Assembly (NCBI GenBank): GCA_018398765.1
Contig: JAHBMJ010001503.1
Location: 1-21,599 of the forward strand
Length of the DNA stretch: 21,599 bases
DNA from: Chromera velia
Lineage: Eukaryota; Sar; Chromeraceae
Direction of reading: 5' to 3'
The notes under the pieces were generated by a model, which did not search any database, had not been told where the DNA came from, and saw only the letters and a program-made list of their open reading frames with translations. Positions 1 to 8,862 of this stretch are shown here, piece by piece. The translations under genes were made by a program, and so were the position numbers. Each line of letters begins with the position of its first letter. Position 1 is the stretch's first letter.

Positions 1-293
1 AATCGATCAGTCGCTGCATGCCAATGAATGCGATAGGCCCGCATGCATGCCATCCGGGGCCGACTGACAGGCACTACAGGGGCGGCGCACTGGTTGCACC
101 GCAAGGTACGAGGCTGACCCGCGACGCACACAAGCATACATAAGCCAGACGTTAGGTATAAACCAGGGTGGTTCATAACAGTATGACTGTATGAGAGAGT
201 ATACACGTCTAGCTATACATGTACGCAGACTAAATCTATGACTAAATGGAGGAGCGGCTCAGGAGCCACTGTGGAACTGGGACTGAAACAAAT
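1..293. other. Left-edge intergenic sequence
   Basis: No gene is supported here. The stretch holds a GCATGCATGC motif near position 40 and otherwise unremarkable sequence. It lies downstream of the stop codon of the minus-strand hydrolase-like gene, so it should contain that gene's 3' untranslated region. No clear polyadenylation signal was recognised. Confidence 0.5.
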
Positions 294-1725
294 CTACAGT
301 CTGCTAAGCGAGACCCCATCTGTGTTCTTTTGGCGTCTCGAATCCGTTTCCTTCCCCTCTTTTCCGAATGCCGCCTCCGTTTTCCGATTCTCTGCTTCCG
401 TCTCTCCCTCCTCCAACGACTGCGTTAGGTTCTTCATGAACCCCTCACGAAGCCGGGGCGCATTCTTGCCCTTCTCCCGCTTGCTTGACAGACTGTCCTC
501 ATCTTCATCTCCGCTCTCACAGACGGCAGGAGAGAGAAGCTGTAGCCCCCCCCTCGCAACCAGGGGCAGCCGGGCTTTTGCACTCAAAACCGAGAGAATG
601 CCTGTGCGCACAGCAGGCCAGAAGGCTCCGAAGTAGTTGAAATGATCGGACGCCACCAGTGTGGCCTTCCCAGCAGCTCTCCTGAGAGTCCGTAGGCCTC
701 TCACGTGTGAATCCTCAAACGGAAACACTTCTTCATTTGTTCCAATCAACGGAAACACACGGGAGTCTTCAGACAAAAGAGCCTCACACTCCTCCTCATT
801 CACGTACAACTCTCCGTTCTTCCCCGCAGCCGCATGCCACAGATCAATCATTCTGCGGGTCCGCTCTCTCCCCCCATGGGCCGTCTCCATCCTTCCCAGT
901 CTCCCCTGAGCTTTGAACGAGGAGGCAGTCCAAATATCTCCAATTTCTGTCGAGTTAAACGGTTCAAGCAGACCGCTTCCAATCGGAATCAGAAGAGATC
1001 GAGGGTGGCACGCACTCGAGAGACGGGGCCAGAGCTTCTGAAAGCTCATGCCCCCTCCTGAGTGGGCTATGAACAGAACCCTTCTACCCCTCACAAAAGG
1101 AAGTAACAAATTCAGGACCGTCTCCGCAAACACACACGGTGGGGGTGCGGCAAGAGAGTCCGACGAGGCTGTGTCCCATTCTGCCGGTCCCGCCACTGCC
1201 TCTCTGAGAGTTTCTCTCCGGCAGTGCAAGGGAAGAGAGAGAGCGAAAACGGTCTCACACCCAATCTCAAACGCCAACTGAGTCACGGGGTGCTTTTCTC
1301 TCCAGACCAACTGCAGTCAAAAATGATAGCAGGCCGCGAAAGACATATTTCACTCAACTCACTGGCTTCACCAATCAGCAGTAGACAAGATGGAGAAAAA
1401 AGGAACACTGACACCGGACATGAAGCAAAGCCTTGGTTTTTCAGCGCGCGGGGCGTCCCTTTTGGGGGGAGGCCTCGACTTCTGTCACGCATTCATTCCG
1501 AAGGCAGAAAACAGATGAAGGGAAAAGGGAACGCTCTGCAAGGTAAAGGGGAGGCAAGTGGATAGGAATACAGTACCTCCACACACCCACCTCTCCCCCT
1601 CCGTGGACGGTCACGCAGATCCAGCCATCACCCGGTCGAGACGGAGACGGAGACGGAGAAGGGTTAGGAGACGGCCCTGACAAACCCGGTCCGTGAACCG
1701 ACCCTGAGAATTGCAGAATGCTCAT
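294..1725 (-). CDS. Alpha/beta-hydrolase-like protein, two exons
   Basis: I predict exon 1 at 1725..1591 (ATG at 1725-1723, with an in-frame stop just upstream) and exon 2 at 1310..294 (TAG stop). Both junctions are phase 0, giving 383 residues. Exon 1 is Pro/Ser-rich and ends in VTVHGGGE, a typical oxyanion-hole motif after a beta strand. Exon 2 continues LVWREKHPVTQLAFEIG, then a strand (VFALSLPLH). The nucleophile elbow VLFIAHSGGGM puts the candidate Ser near residue 129. An acidic turn (LIGTNEEVFPFED, about 234-245) and DHFNYFG (His about 268) could supply the other two triad members. That the two halves of the active site lie in different exons and join in phase strongly supports the splice model. 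The first Gly of the usual G-x-S-x-G is Ala. The last 100 residues are charged low complexity. Substrate is unknown. The HGGG plus IAHS-G-GG combination recalls Arb2-type and lipase-like hydrolases, but I cannot assign a subfamily. Confidence 0.72.
1311..1590 (-). other. Intron of the hydrolase-like gene
   Basis: The intron is 280 nt on the minus strand. The donor GTGGGTGTG follows codon GAG, and the acceptor TTTTTGACTGCAG precedes TTGGTCTGG. It is phase 0 on both sides. A second possible donor (GTACTG, about 14 nt inside) would add five residues less one base and break the frame, so the first is preferred. Confidence 0.65.
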
Positions 1726-2278
1726 ACCTCAATATCCTTCTTCGTCCTTCTCCTTCGTCTCTCAGCCGCTCCCCGCTTTGTTTTCCTGCCTTCTTTTCGA
1801 CTCCTTCCCAGTCTCCTCTCTTTAGGGACTCTTAATTGTTTTTCTGTTCGCAACACCTGTTGGGTCTCTCTCTGCCAATTCGACGGAGACTTCAAAGTCT
1901 TAAGCCATCAAGTCACACAGAGAAAGGTGTAGGGGGGAAAGTTGCGAAAGGTGCCAGCAATAACACTCAGGTGGACAGTGTTTAGAAAACCGTCCTCCGC
2001 AGCCATTAAATTGTCATACGATCGCGTGACGCTGAGTGCCCTGCTGTGCGTGTCGCAACTGTTTCTGGCAACACACCTCAAACCTCATACCGCCATACCC
2101 GGCTACCGGCTTCTGATAAAGCCAGTCACACCTGCATACTTCACCCTCTGGAGGAACAGAACGATGTTCGCGTCTTGAAGACAGTGACGAGCACTGACGA
2201 GCAGCTTAATTATTTCGACAGTGTAGACTCACCTTTTTAACTCTGCCGCTGATCGCGCCGATCATAGCGGTGACGGAA

Positions 2279-2334
2279 TCTGCATATGAATGAATCTGAC
2301 GGAGGTGCATGCACAATGCATGCACATATGCAGA
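2279..2334. repeat. Nested inverted repeats around TGCATGCA
   Basis: TCTGCATATG (2279-2288) is inverted as CATATGCAGA (2325-2334). Inside it GTGCATGCA (2305-2313) and TGCATGCAC (2317-2325) form a second inverted pair separated by CAA. All arms are perfect. TGCATGC(A) is a known binding motif of some apicomplexan ApiAP2 factors, so a regulatory role is possible, but no adjacent promoter was recognised. Confidence 0.6.
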
Positions 2335-2750
2335 TGTTGACGCACGCCATGCAGTCTATACGGCAAGCTTGTCTTCAATCGATCTTCCACTCCAGAGAAT
2401 TCTAGACGACATTTCGCATACTCTCATATACCATCCGGAAAAAAAAGAGTTGGTTACAGGATTAGGTGACCGGTTAGAGAGTCGTAGTACAGACAGAAAC
2501 CAAGGAAGCTCTGCCAAGGTGCACGACCACATTTTGGCATGACTAAATTCATCAGATCGAACAGAACTCTCATCCCGCGGCCATCTCGCTGTACGTATGC
2601 CGCTCATGCAGCTTATGGAGACCAATTGACGTCCGCCCTCCTGCTGCTAGCAGTGCTTGCGCCACCATCTCGATTGGGTTTCATGTTGTTCAAGAGGGCT
2701 GCTTGCTTTCTGGTAAACATGCGAGCGGTTCATCCAATGGGAGACGTATA

Positions 2751-2764
2751 CCGGTATATACCGG
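2751..2764. repeat. 14-bp perfect palindrome CCGGTATATACCGG
   Basis: The palindrome CCGGTATATACCGG is perfect and overlaps a second palindrome, TATACCGGTATA, directly to its left. It could be a dimer-binding site or mere chance; no gene start is evident nearby. Confidence 0.5.
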
Positions 2765-3778
2765 TTCGATCTTGTCCGACCATTCCACTCCCCTCACTCC
2801 TCTCCCCTCATAGAGCTCTCCGCTCATTGCCTGCTACAATGGTCAGCCATGAGGCAGCTGATGCCTTGTCTTGCTCTTTGTTGCGACGCGTGTGTGATTT
2901 ATTGGTTATCTTCTCTGTTGAATTTATTCCCTCTCCGTTGCTCAACTTTGTTGCAGAGGACGAAACTGCGGCAGGAGCGCAAACACACGTGACGTGGAGG
3001 CAGAAGCGCCCTGGACTTCTATGTCCATACACTAAGACGCAAGCCAGGGACGGTGGTTTGTCCTCTTCGGTGAGGGTGCGAGCTGGATTGATTCGATCTG
3101 TGAGTCTCGCTTTCTTCCATTCTTCCGCTCACATTCGAAAAGGTTTTTATTGTCGATACAATTCTTCAAGGTTTCCTATGGACTTGCGTCAGTACGAAGC
3201 TTTGTCGGCTTATCTTTCAGAGTGGCTTCAAAAATCCCCAGGCATCAGAAGACCTTCAACCTCGGTCTAGCTTCGTTTCTGTTCCGCCCCTCTTTTCAAT
3301 CTGCGCCGCTCCTTGGTTTAGATTTAATTCGGTCTCCGTTGTGAAGCAGGGTCCTGAGTCCGTTGTGTTCGCGGAAGCAGCGAGAGGGTGCTGCCAGTCT
3401 GGGAGAGCGCGAGGCGAGGACAGGTTCGACCGCCAGTGTGCTCAGTTGTTCCCCCCTGCCAATGAAGCTGGCGGCGAGCGACGGTGCCTGGAAGCAGAGA
3501 GGTCAGTGGGTAGGGGATGGGGGGTATCCACGGACATCTGCACACCCAGGCGTTTGCGCTCCAGGAAGAGACGGCAGGGGGTCGGAAGGGTTGTTGCTTG
3601 TGGGCACCCCTCTCGTATCCATATGAGCCGGCCACCCCGTCTGCCCAGGGCAAACACAACGGCAGAGACTTGGGTTAGGATTGGCACATCTGCGGAAGGC
3701 AGGCCTTTTGTTTCCCTTTCTCCGTCGTACCCGAGTGCCGCCACCTAGCGGTTGACGGTCGACAGATCCCTCACCGCT

Positions 3779-3838
3779 CTTTCTCTCTCTCTCTCTCTCT
3801 CATACACACACACACATACACACACACACACATACACC
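3779..3838. repeat. (CT)n-(CA)n compound microsatellite
   Basis: About 23 nt of CT dinucleotides are followed directly by about 35 nt of CA dinucleotides broken by CATA units. Open frames crossing it on both strands are repeat artefacts. Confidence 0.95.
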
Positions 3839-4478
3839 TTGCTTCCATACGACACACCGAGTGACCGAGTGATAGCAGAGAGACGGAGACACACAGACAG
3901 AGAAGCTGAAGAAAAGGATGTAGAGACAAAGAGAGAAATGGATGGAAAATTGATCGACGGGGCAGCTGCACGCACACATGCGCACACATGGAGACCATCA
4001 AAAACAGACACTGACGCACGGAAGCTAGTGAGTGCACCTCCATGTCCATGTGCACGTAAATGCCTTCCTAGAATGCCTTCACGACCCGACTCGGCTGCTC
4101 CTCGAGTCGAGTTGGGCAGGCTCTGCTGTCCCGTGTGCCTGCCCCCCCCCCTGCCAGTAGTCTCCCGTGTTTGTGCAGTACAGCGGACGACGCAGCACGA
4201 GATGGGGTCCGGGGTCTTGCGCCCTTCCTTCGGTTCTGCCTCTTCGCTTCAAATTTCTTCTCTCGTTGGCACTTCATTCGGTCAGCTCAGGCACAGCTAG
4301 CTGGTGCTCGTCTGGCTGTTTGTTTTGCCGCATATGTGATCTACGGGATGTCTCCTCTCTTTTTTCTCTCTGTATTCCGCGCCTGTTCAACTTTGCGCTG
4401 AAGACGAAAGCTGCGGCAGCGGAAAGAGCGCATGCTTTTGGTGTTGTGTTTAGACAGATACACTGACAGAGAGAGAAA

Positions 4479-4479
4479 T

Positions 4480-4514
<35 letters not shown>
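4479..4514. repeat. (CA)n-(GA)n compound microsatellite
   Basis: CA dinucleotides pass directly into GA dinucleotides. This mirrors the tract 700 bp upstream on the opposite purine/pyrimidine pattern. Confidence 0.93.
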
Positions 4515-4892
4515 TACAGGAGAGACCAAAGAGAGAGAAGCGAACGCGTACAGCGAAGAGTGAGGGTGGACTTCTGCAATGGTTACCGGGAGAGGTCTTT
4601 CGGTCTCTGGTTGCAGGTCGCTGGATTCGAGTTGGCGACTGCCTGGGACAGCTGCTGTCATCTGGGACCGGCGTCGAGCATCGAGGCCTCTGCCTCTACC
4701 GCGCCTTCACAAGAGGAGAACGAAGGGAGGGTTGACGATCGTGGATTTGAAAGGAATGGGGAGAATGCCATCGACGCTGCAGACAGTTGAAGAGTGGAGA
4801 AATTGAAGAGATAATGACCAGAGACGAGACAATGGCCAACGGAAAAGCCCGGAAAGGGTTGTTTTCTCTCTGCGACTGTGCGGCTGTGCGCG

Positions 4893-4909
4893 GGAGAGAG
4901 AGAGAGAGA

Positions 4910-4942
<33 letters not shown>

Positions 4943-4970
4943 GAGGGGGGGGGGGGGGGGGGGGGGGGGA
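4893..4970. repeat. (GA)n followed by long poly-G tracts
   Basis: GA dinucleotides lead into about 30 consecutive G, then a GAGA interruption, then about 25 more G. On the minus strand this reads as polyproline and on the plus strand as polyglycine, neither of which I regard as coding. The tract could form G-quadruplex structures, and its assembled length is probably not reliable. It ends about 170 bp upstream of the J-protein start codon. Confidence 0.9.
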
Positions 4971-5138
4971 GTGTGTGTGGGAGGAGACAGATTGTGTGTA
5001 AGAGAGGAGAGATTGTTTATTTGTGTTCATGGATTTGTTTCGGTATCAAAGGACGCCAACAGGGTGCACCCTGGAGTGCCTCCCTCTGGAGCAGTTCGGA
5101 ATTCTCCGCAACGAGCTGGGAGGAGGGGAGCCGTCTTG

Positions 5139-6215
5139 ATGGGTGGGTTGACGGCCTTGTTTGTAGGGATTGACAGGTACAGACTTGCAAGGAGGCAGAT
5201 TCACCCAAGGGAGTTTGGCAGGCGGGCTCTGCAGCACCTCGTCACTGGAGGTGCGATGGTCACCGCGGCCTGTGTGAAGCCTGCTGTCGAGCTTCCGTTA
5301 TCGATTGTCTGGGCCGTCTCTGACGCCTACTTCTGGTTCACCCGTAAGGCTGCTGAGAAGCTGATTCCGTACAGCAGAGATGAGCTGTGTGGGGAGGCAA
5401 AGAAGAGGAGAAAGAAGATGGTCAAGCACGCGTACAAGATGCTGAACCTCCCCGAGACGGCATCTGAACTGGAGATCCGAAGGGCGTACCGTCGCCTAGC
5501 CACGGCGTGCCACCCTGATAAGGGTAGGTGCTCTTTTTCAACTTATTCTTTTTTTCCCTTTCAGTCGGGGAATTTGTCATGAGTGTGGCCTGTCTGAAAC
5601 GTCTGTTTTTGTTTTAGGCAGCTTCTTGTGAAGAGACAAAAAAAAGAAGCAGGAGAGAGGGGTGGAAGAGAAAGACAACCTGAGACACGGGGCGCAACCG
5701 AAAGACAGCACGCAGGGGGTTGACCGAAGCCTTGTACAAATCGTGTCCGCTTACCGTCAGGATTGTCTTCATCTGAACATCTCTTTGGGAGAAAAAAGCG
5801 TCGCTGTTCCTCCTTTCTCTTTGCTTTCTGTCCTTCCTTCCCTGCAGGTGGCGACCCGGCAGTCTTCCGTCTGCTCAGCAAGGCGTACGCCCTCCTGCAA
5901 GAGGACTTCGCGTCGAAGGGGGATGCCGCCACGGCAGCAGCCCTGCCCCAGAGACAGAGACGCGGTTTCGTCTTCGGTCTTCAGGACCGCACCTCCTCGA
6001 TGCTGTCTCAGCGTCTGCTTCCCTGGTGGAAAGAAGCAGCAGCCAGCTCGGAGAGACGGCTCAAGGAGGGGAGGGCACAGCCGAGGTGTGTGAGAGAGAG
6101 ACTGCCCACAAGAAGGCGGCCTCTTGCCCTCATGAACGCCTTCGGCTTTCGTCGTCACATGAACAGCTGCAGCACCGTGGTAGAACGAGATTTGGAGGAT
6201 TCGGCCTCTGTGTAG
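5139..6215 (+). CDS. J-domain (DnaJ/Hsp40-type) co-chaperone, two exons
   Basis: Exons are 5139..5523 and 5848..6215 (TAG stop), giving 250 residues. J-domain proteins stimulate the ATPase of Hsp70 through their HPD motif. Here helix I is VKHAYKMLNLPE (about 95-106), helix II is LEIRRAYRRLATAC, HPD is at 125-127, and helix III is DPAVFRLLSKAYALLQ (131-146). The intron lies within the codon for Gly129, so only the spliced product has a whole J-domain, which is strong support for the junction. The first 95 residues are basic with a hydrophobic patch (about 49-66, VELPLSIVWAVSDAYFWF) and no clear signal peptide. No G/F-rich or zinc-finger region is present, so it is a class C (type III) J-protein. 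The C-terminal 100 residues are Arg-rich and unrecognised. The frame is open upstream of the chosen ATG through the poly-G tract, so a further 5' exon is possible. The 3' end could also be altered by an unrecognised late splice. Confidence 0.85.
5524..5847 (+). other. Intron inside the J-domain
   Basis: The intron is 324 nt: donor G|GTAGGTGC after HPDK, acceptor CTTCCTTCCCTGCAG before GTGGCGACC, phase 1 on both sides. A second good acceptor (TTTTTGTTTTAG, ending near 5617) lies inside. Its use would give a stop codon four codons later and remove helix III. Confidence 0.85.
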
Positions 6216-7439
6216 TGTGGACAGATGGACAGAAAAAAGAGAAGAGAAGAGAAGAGGAGGAGGTTGGCGGATCGATTGGTGGTTCTTTTGTTCGGAGGAA
6301 AGTCGCGTCGACTGTCAAGGAAAAAAGGAGAGAGAGTCGGCTGGGGCCTTTTGTAGACTGAAGGAAGGGATCTGAGTCTCTCTGCGTGCCTGATTGTGCA
6401 GGCTGATGGTTGTGAATGCCTGGGTGGGCGTTCTGGATGTGAATGTCTGTGTGTATATGTGTGAGTGAGTGAGTGTGAGGGAGTCAGTGTTGATGTCACC
6501 CTCCGTCCATTTGAGTCCTTTCAGAAGTGAAACAAAGAAACAGTACTTCCGGTGGTAGAGTATGAGAAGGGAGGGAAGAGGAGCCTGTCTGTCTGCATGT
6601 GGGGAGATCTCTTTCTCCCAGATCCTTTCAAGCAAGTGCCTCTATGTATGTTTGTATGTATGTAGGTGTGTATGGACTGATTCGTCCTTCCCCTTCATTT
6701 CGTTTCTTTCTCCGTACGCACTTCTTTCTGCGTGCATGCGTGTGAGTGAGTACGTCGGTTCCAGGGAAAGGGCGACCTTGGTGGAAGGCAGGTTGATAAC
6801 GTCTTCAGAAAACCAAACCAATTCAAGGATTGCACATTTTCGGATCGTTGTGGTATGAGTGATTTCTCTAGCTGAAGAATTGATCTCCACCTCGATCACT
6901 CGGGTCCCTTCCCTCTCCTGTGGACTGACACTTGTGTGTGTCTGCATGCGTTTCTTGCCTTTTCTTTATCTATCCTGTCTAGCCTTTCTATGTGATCTGT
7001 GTGTGCTGCTGCCAATGTGTTCCTTGAATGCATACATTGCCCTGCATCAGTGCTTCCACGTTCTTTGTCCCGGACGTATGTGCTTCCGCAAATGTGTTAA
7101 TTGGAACTCTACATTGCAAGTCATTTGGAGTCGGTCGGCTTGTCTGTCTGTCAGTCACGCGTTTCACGTCCTTGCGAGTGACACACAGAGAGAGGCACAT
7201 GACGACTTTCCCCCTTTTTCGGCTCAGAATCGACCGCTGTAGCTGTTGAGTTCCTCTTCTTTGAAGTTCTTTCTTTCCCTTGACTGTAGCATGGCTCACT
7301 TTGTCAGAAGTTTGTCTGGCTCTTTTTTAAACGCGCAGCCGGCCGTTCAGATCACTTGGCGTGGTCAGCTGTTACTGTTGGCTGCTATATGGAGAAACAA
7401 GGAGAAAAATCTGGTAACGGTATGCTGGTAATTACTAAT
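6216..7439. other. Intergenic region downstream of the J-protein gene
   Basis: No gene is supported. The stretch carries purine-rich sequence (6226-6270), a degenerate (GT)n/(GAGT)n tract near 6440-6485, (TATG)n near 6645-6675, and T-rich sequence. GC content begins to drop toward 7.4 kb, where the repeat island starts. Confidence 0.5.
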
Positions 7440-7752
7440 TTCCCTACCAGGCTAGCTACCAGGGTGCAACTGCTACCATTTTAAGTCCAATTTTAAATAT
7501 CGGTTTAAATATCAATACATTGCTAGAGATAACTTTCAGAAAAAAAAATAGTTGAATTAGGAATTGAAGCTTACAAAAAGAAAGTAACAGCCTATAAGGC
7601 TAGCTGTAAGGAATTGATAACAGGATTACATTATGTTCGGGGCCGGAGCCCTAGACCTGTATGCCAGTTATCTTAAGTGATAAGTGATTTAGTGGTGCCC
7701 TAGAGTACTGTCGCCATTTTGTCTTATAGAGGTCGCCTCCGCAAACGGCAGG

Positions 7753-7816
7753 GGGGTGTGCTTCACTCCTGAGGCTCAAACCACACCCCGTGGCCCGCCT
7801 GGTTTCCCAGGCCACG
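7753..7816. repeat. Two adjacent hairpins in a GC-rich block
   Basis: GGGGTGTG (7753-7760) pairs with CACACCCC (7782-7789). CGTGGCC (7789-7795) pairs with GGCCACG (7810-7816), so the stems share one base position. An alternative inner stem CCTGG/CCAGG lies inside the second. This could be a structured RNA or a repeat end; no RNA family was recognised. Confidence 0.55.
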
Positions 7817-8382
7817 ATTAACTAACAACTGTTCTGAACCTTGTATTTTTTGGGCCGCTGACTGAGAGAGAACCATTGTAAAGATAATACTAATGATACC
7901 AGACGATAGGGCATTTTAGCTTTGTATACGCACTTCCTACATCCTTCTCTCTAGCCTTCGCTCTGCTTTGTTCTCTCCTCCCGCTCTTGTCTCCCTTCCC
8001 TTTTCCATTGCTTCCAAAATCTTCTTGTATTCTTCTTTTCTTCTTTTATCTCCTCCCCTTCTCTTTATGATTACTCCGTGCCTTTCTGCCAGAACATTGA
8101 TGATAAACTTATCCTTGCTCTCAGGTCTTCAAGACGGTTTTAAATTTTTAATGACTTTAGTTCATGCTGTGAATCATGCACAATGACCCATACAGAAATG
8201 CAGCAGAGCTGCCAAAGCATAACGTGAAGAGCAACGTAGTGCATTGTATAGATGCACACACGCAGGTACAACCGGGAGGGGCACTTGTGATAATGAGAAG
8301 AAAATGAAAGAAATTATGTATGTCTAGGTGCATGTTCTAGTGCATGTCAGAGTTGTAAAATGATTGGCTTAGCCATTGGCTT

Positions 8383-8822
8383 AGCTAGCCAAAGGTTATT
8401 TTTTGGCTTAGCCAATGTTAGTGCTAACTAGTGCTAAAAGCGTTAAGTGTAATCTTAGTGTATATTGCCATGGTCACTATTTGTCGTTTGTTTTGGTAAG
8501 TTATTCTGTTTGTATGAGTACAATAAAATTGAATAAATGAGGTTAGATGAGGAAGAAAACTTGTTTTGCCTCTGCAAAGGCCTGTGGCCCTTAGGGCACA
8601 GGTCTTTGCAGAGGCGGGGGGGTGTCCGGAGGGGGGGCAAAAGCCCCCCTCTGAGAAGAAAAAAATTTTTTTATGGGTCATTTTCCTTTTGAAAACAAGC
8701 TTTTTTGATCTTTTTTGTGGATGAATTTTGATTTAGCATCGTAAAAAATATGTTTGAATGTTTGGCTAACTTCAGCTAATCAGCTAGCCAAAGGCTCTTT
8801 TTTGGCTTAGCTTTAGTGCTAA
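8383..8822. repeat. Direct repeats flanking a 354 bp hairpin-bearing unit
   Basis: A motif of about 45 bp (AGCTAGCCAAAGG, T-run, GGCTTAGC, TTAGTGCTAA) occurs at 8383-8427 and again at 8782-8822 in the same orientation. GGCTTAGC recurs just upstream (about 8366 and 8378). The 354 bp between them holds the large hairpin at 8568-8615. The arrangement suggests a small repeat unit or mobile element, but no target duplication was identified. Confidence 0.55.
8568..8615. repeat. Long GC-rich hairpin, 22-23 bp stem
   Basis: The arms are 8568-8590 and 8594-8615 with loop TTA. The stem begins GCCTCTGCAAAG and pairs throughout except for one mismatch (a G where the partner arm implies A) and one bulged G. 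The G-rich stretch after it forms a second stem-loop (GGGGGGC-AAAA-GCCCCCC, 8632-8649). It stands out against an AT-rich background. Confidence 0.85.
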
Positions 8823-8862
8823 ATCAATTTAACATCTCTGGTGCATGTTGCTGTTGTTAGTT

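Larger units (their letters stand above)
1726..5138. other. Intergenic region with simple repeats, no supported gene
   Basis: This 3.4 kb stretch separates the hydrolase-like gene from the J-protein gene. Several open frames of 60-243 codons occur, but none shows a recognisable domain or a convincing splice pattern. The longest is on the plus strand at 2539-3270. The GC-richer part at 3340-3750 and the stretch at 4560-4800 look most coding-like and could hold exons, possibly a 5' exon of the J-protein gene, but I cannot support it. The region also contains nested inverted repeats at 2279-2334, a palindrome at 2751-2764, and CT/CA, CA/GA and GA/poly-G tracts listed separately. Confidence 0.5.
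7440..8862. other. AT-rich repeat island, left part
   Basis: No coding frame is supported. Compared with the flanking gene regions this stretch is AT-rich, with short GC-rich hairpin blocks embedded (7753-7816 and 8568-8649) and GGCTTAGC-type repeats (8383-8427, 8782-8822). Element boundaries could not be set here. It is probably a patchwork of old non-autonomous mobile elements. Confidence 0.5.

Noticed and set aside
2755-2785. tRNA T-arm (GGTTCGATC)
   Set aside because: The consensus-like loop has no matching stem, and no acceptor or anticodon arms lie at the right distances.
2539-3270. 243-codon plus-strand open frame
   Set aside because: It is the longest frame in the left intergenic region, but it has no recognisable domain and no convincing splice context, and it shares a repeat-like segment with 4275-4435. 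Kept only as a possibility.
3442-3748. Overlapping open frames on both strands in a GC-rich block
   Set aside because: Both strands are open with similar quality, which is expected of GC-rich sequence; no motif decides between them.
4560-4806. Candidate 5' exon of the J-protein gene
   Set aside because: Two plus-strand frames look protein-like, but no donor/acceptor pair joins either to the exon at 5139 in a way I can defend.
4707-5138. Polyglycine/polyproline reading through the poly-G tract
   Set aside because: It is a homopolymer artefact; the J-protein frame being open through it does not show translation.
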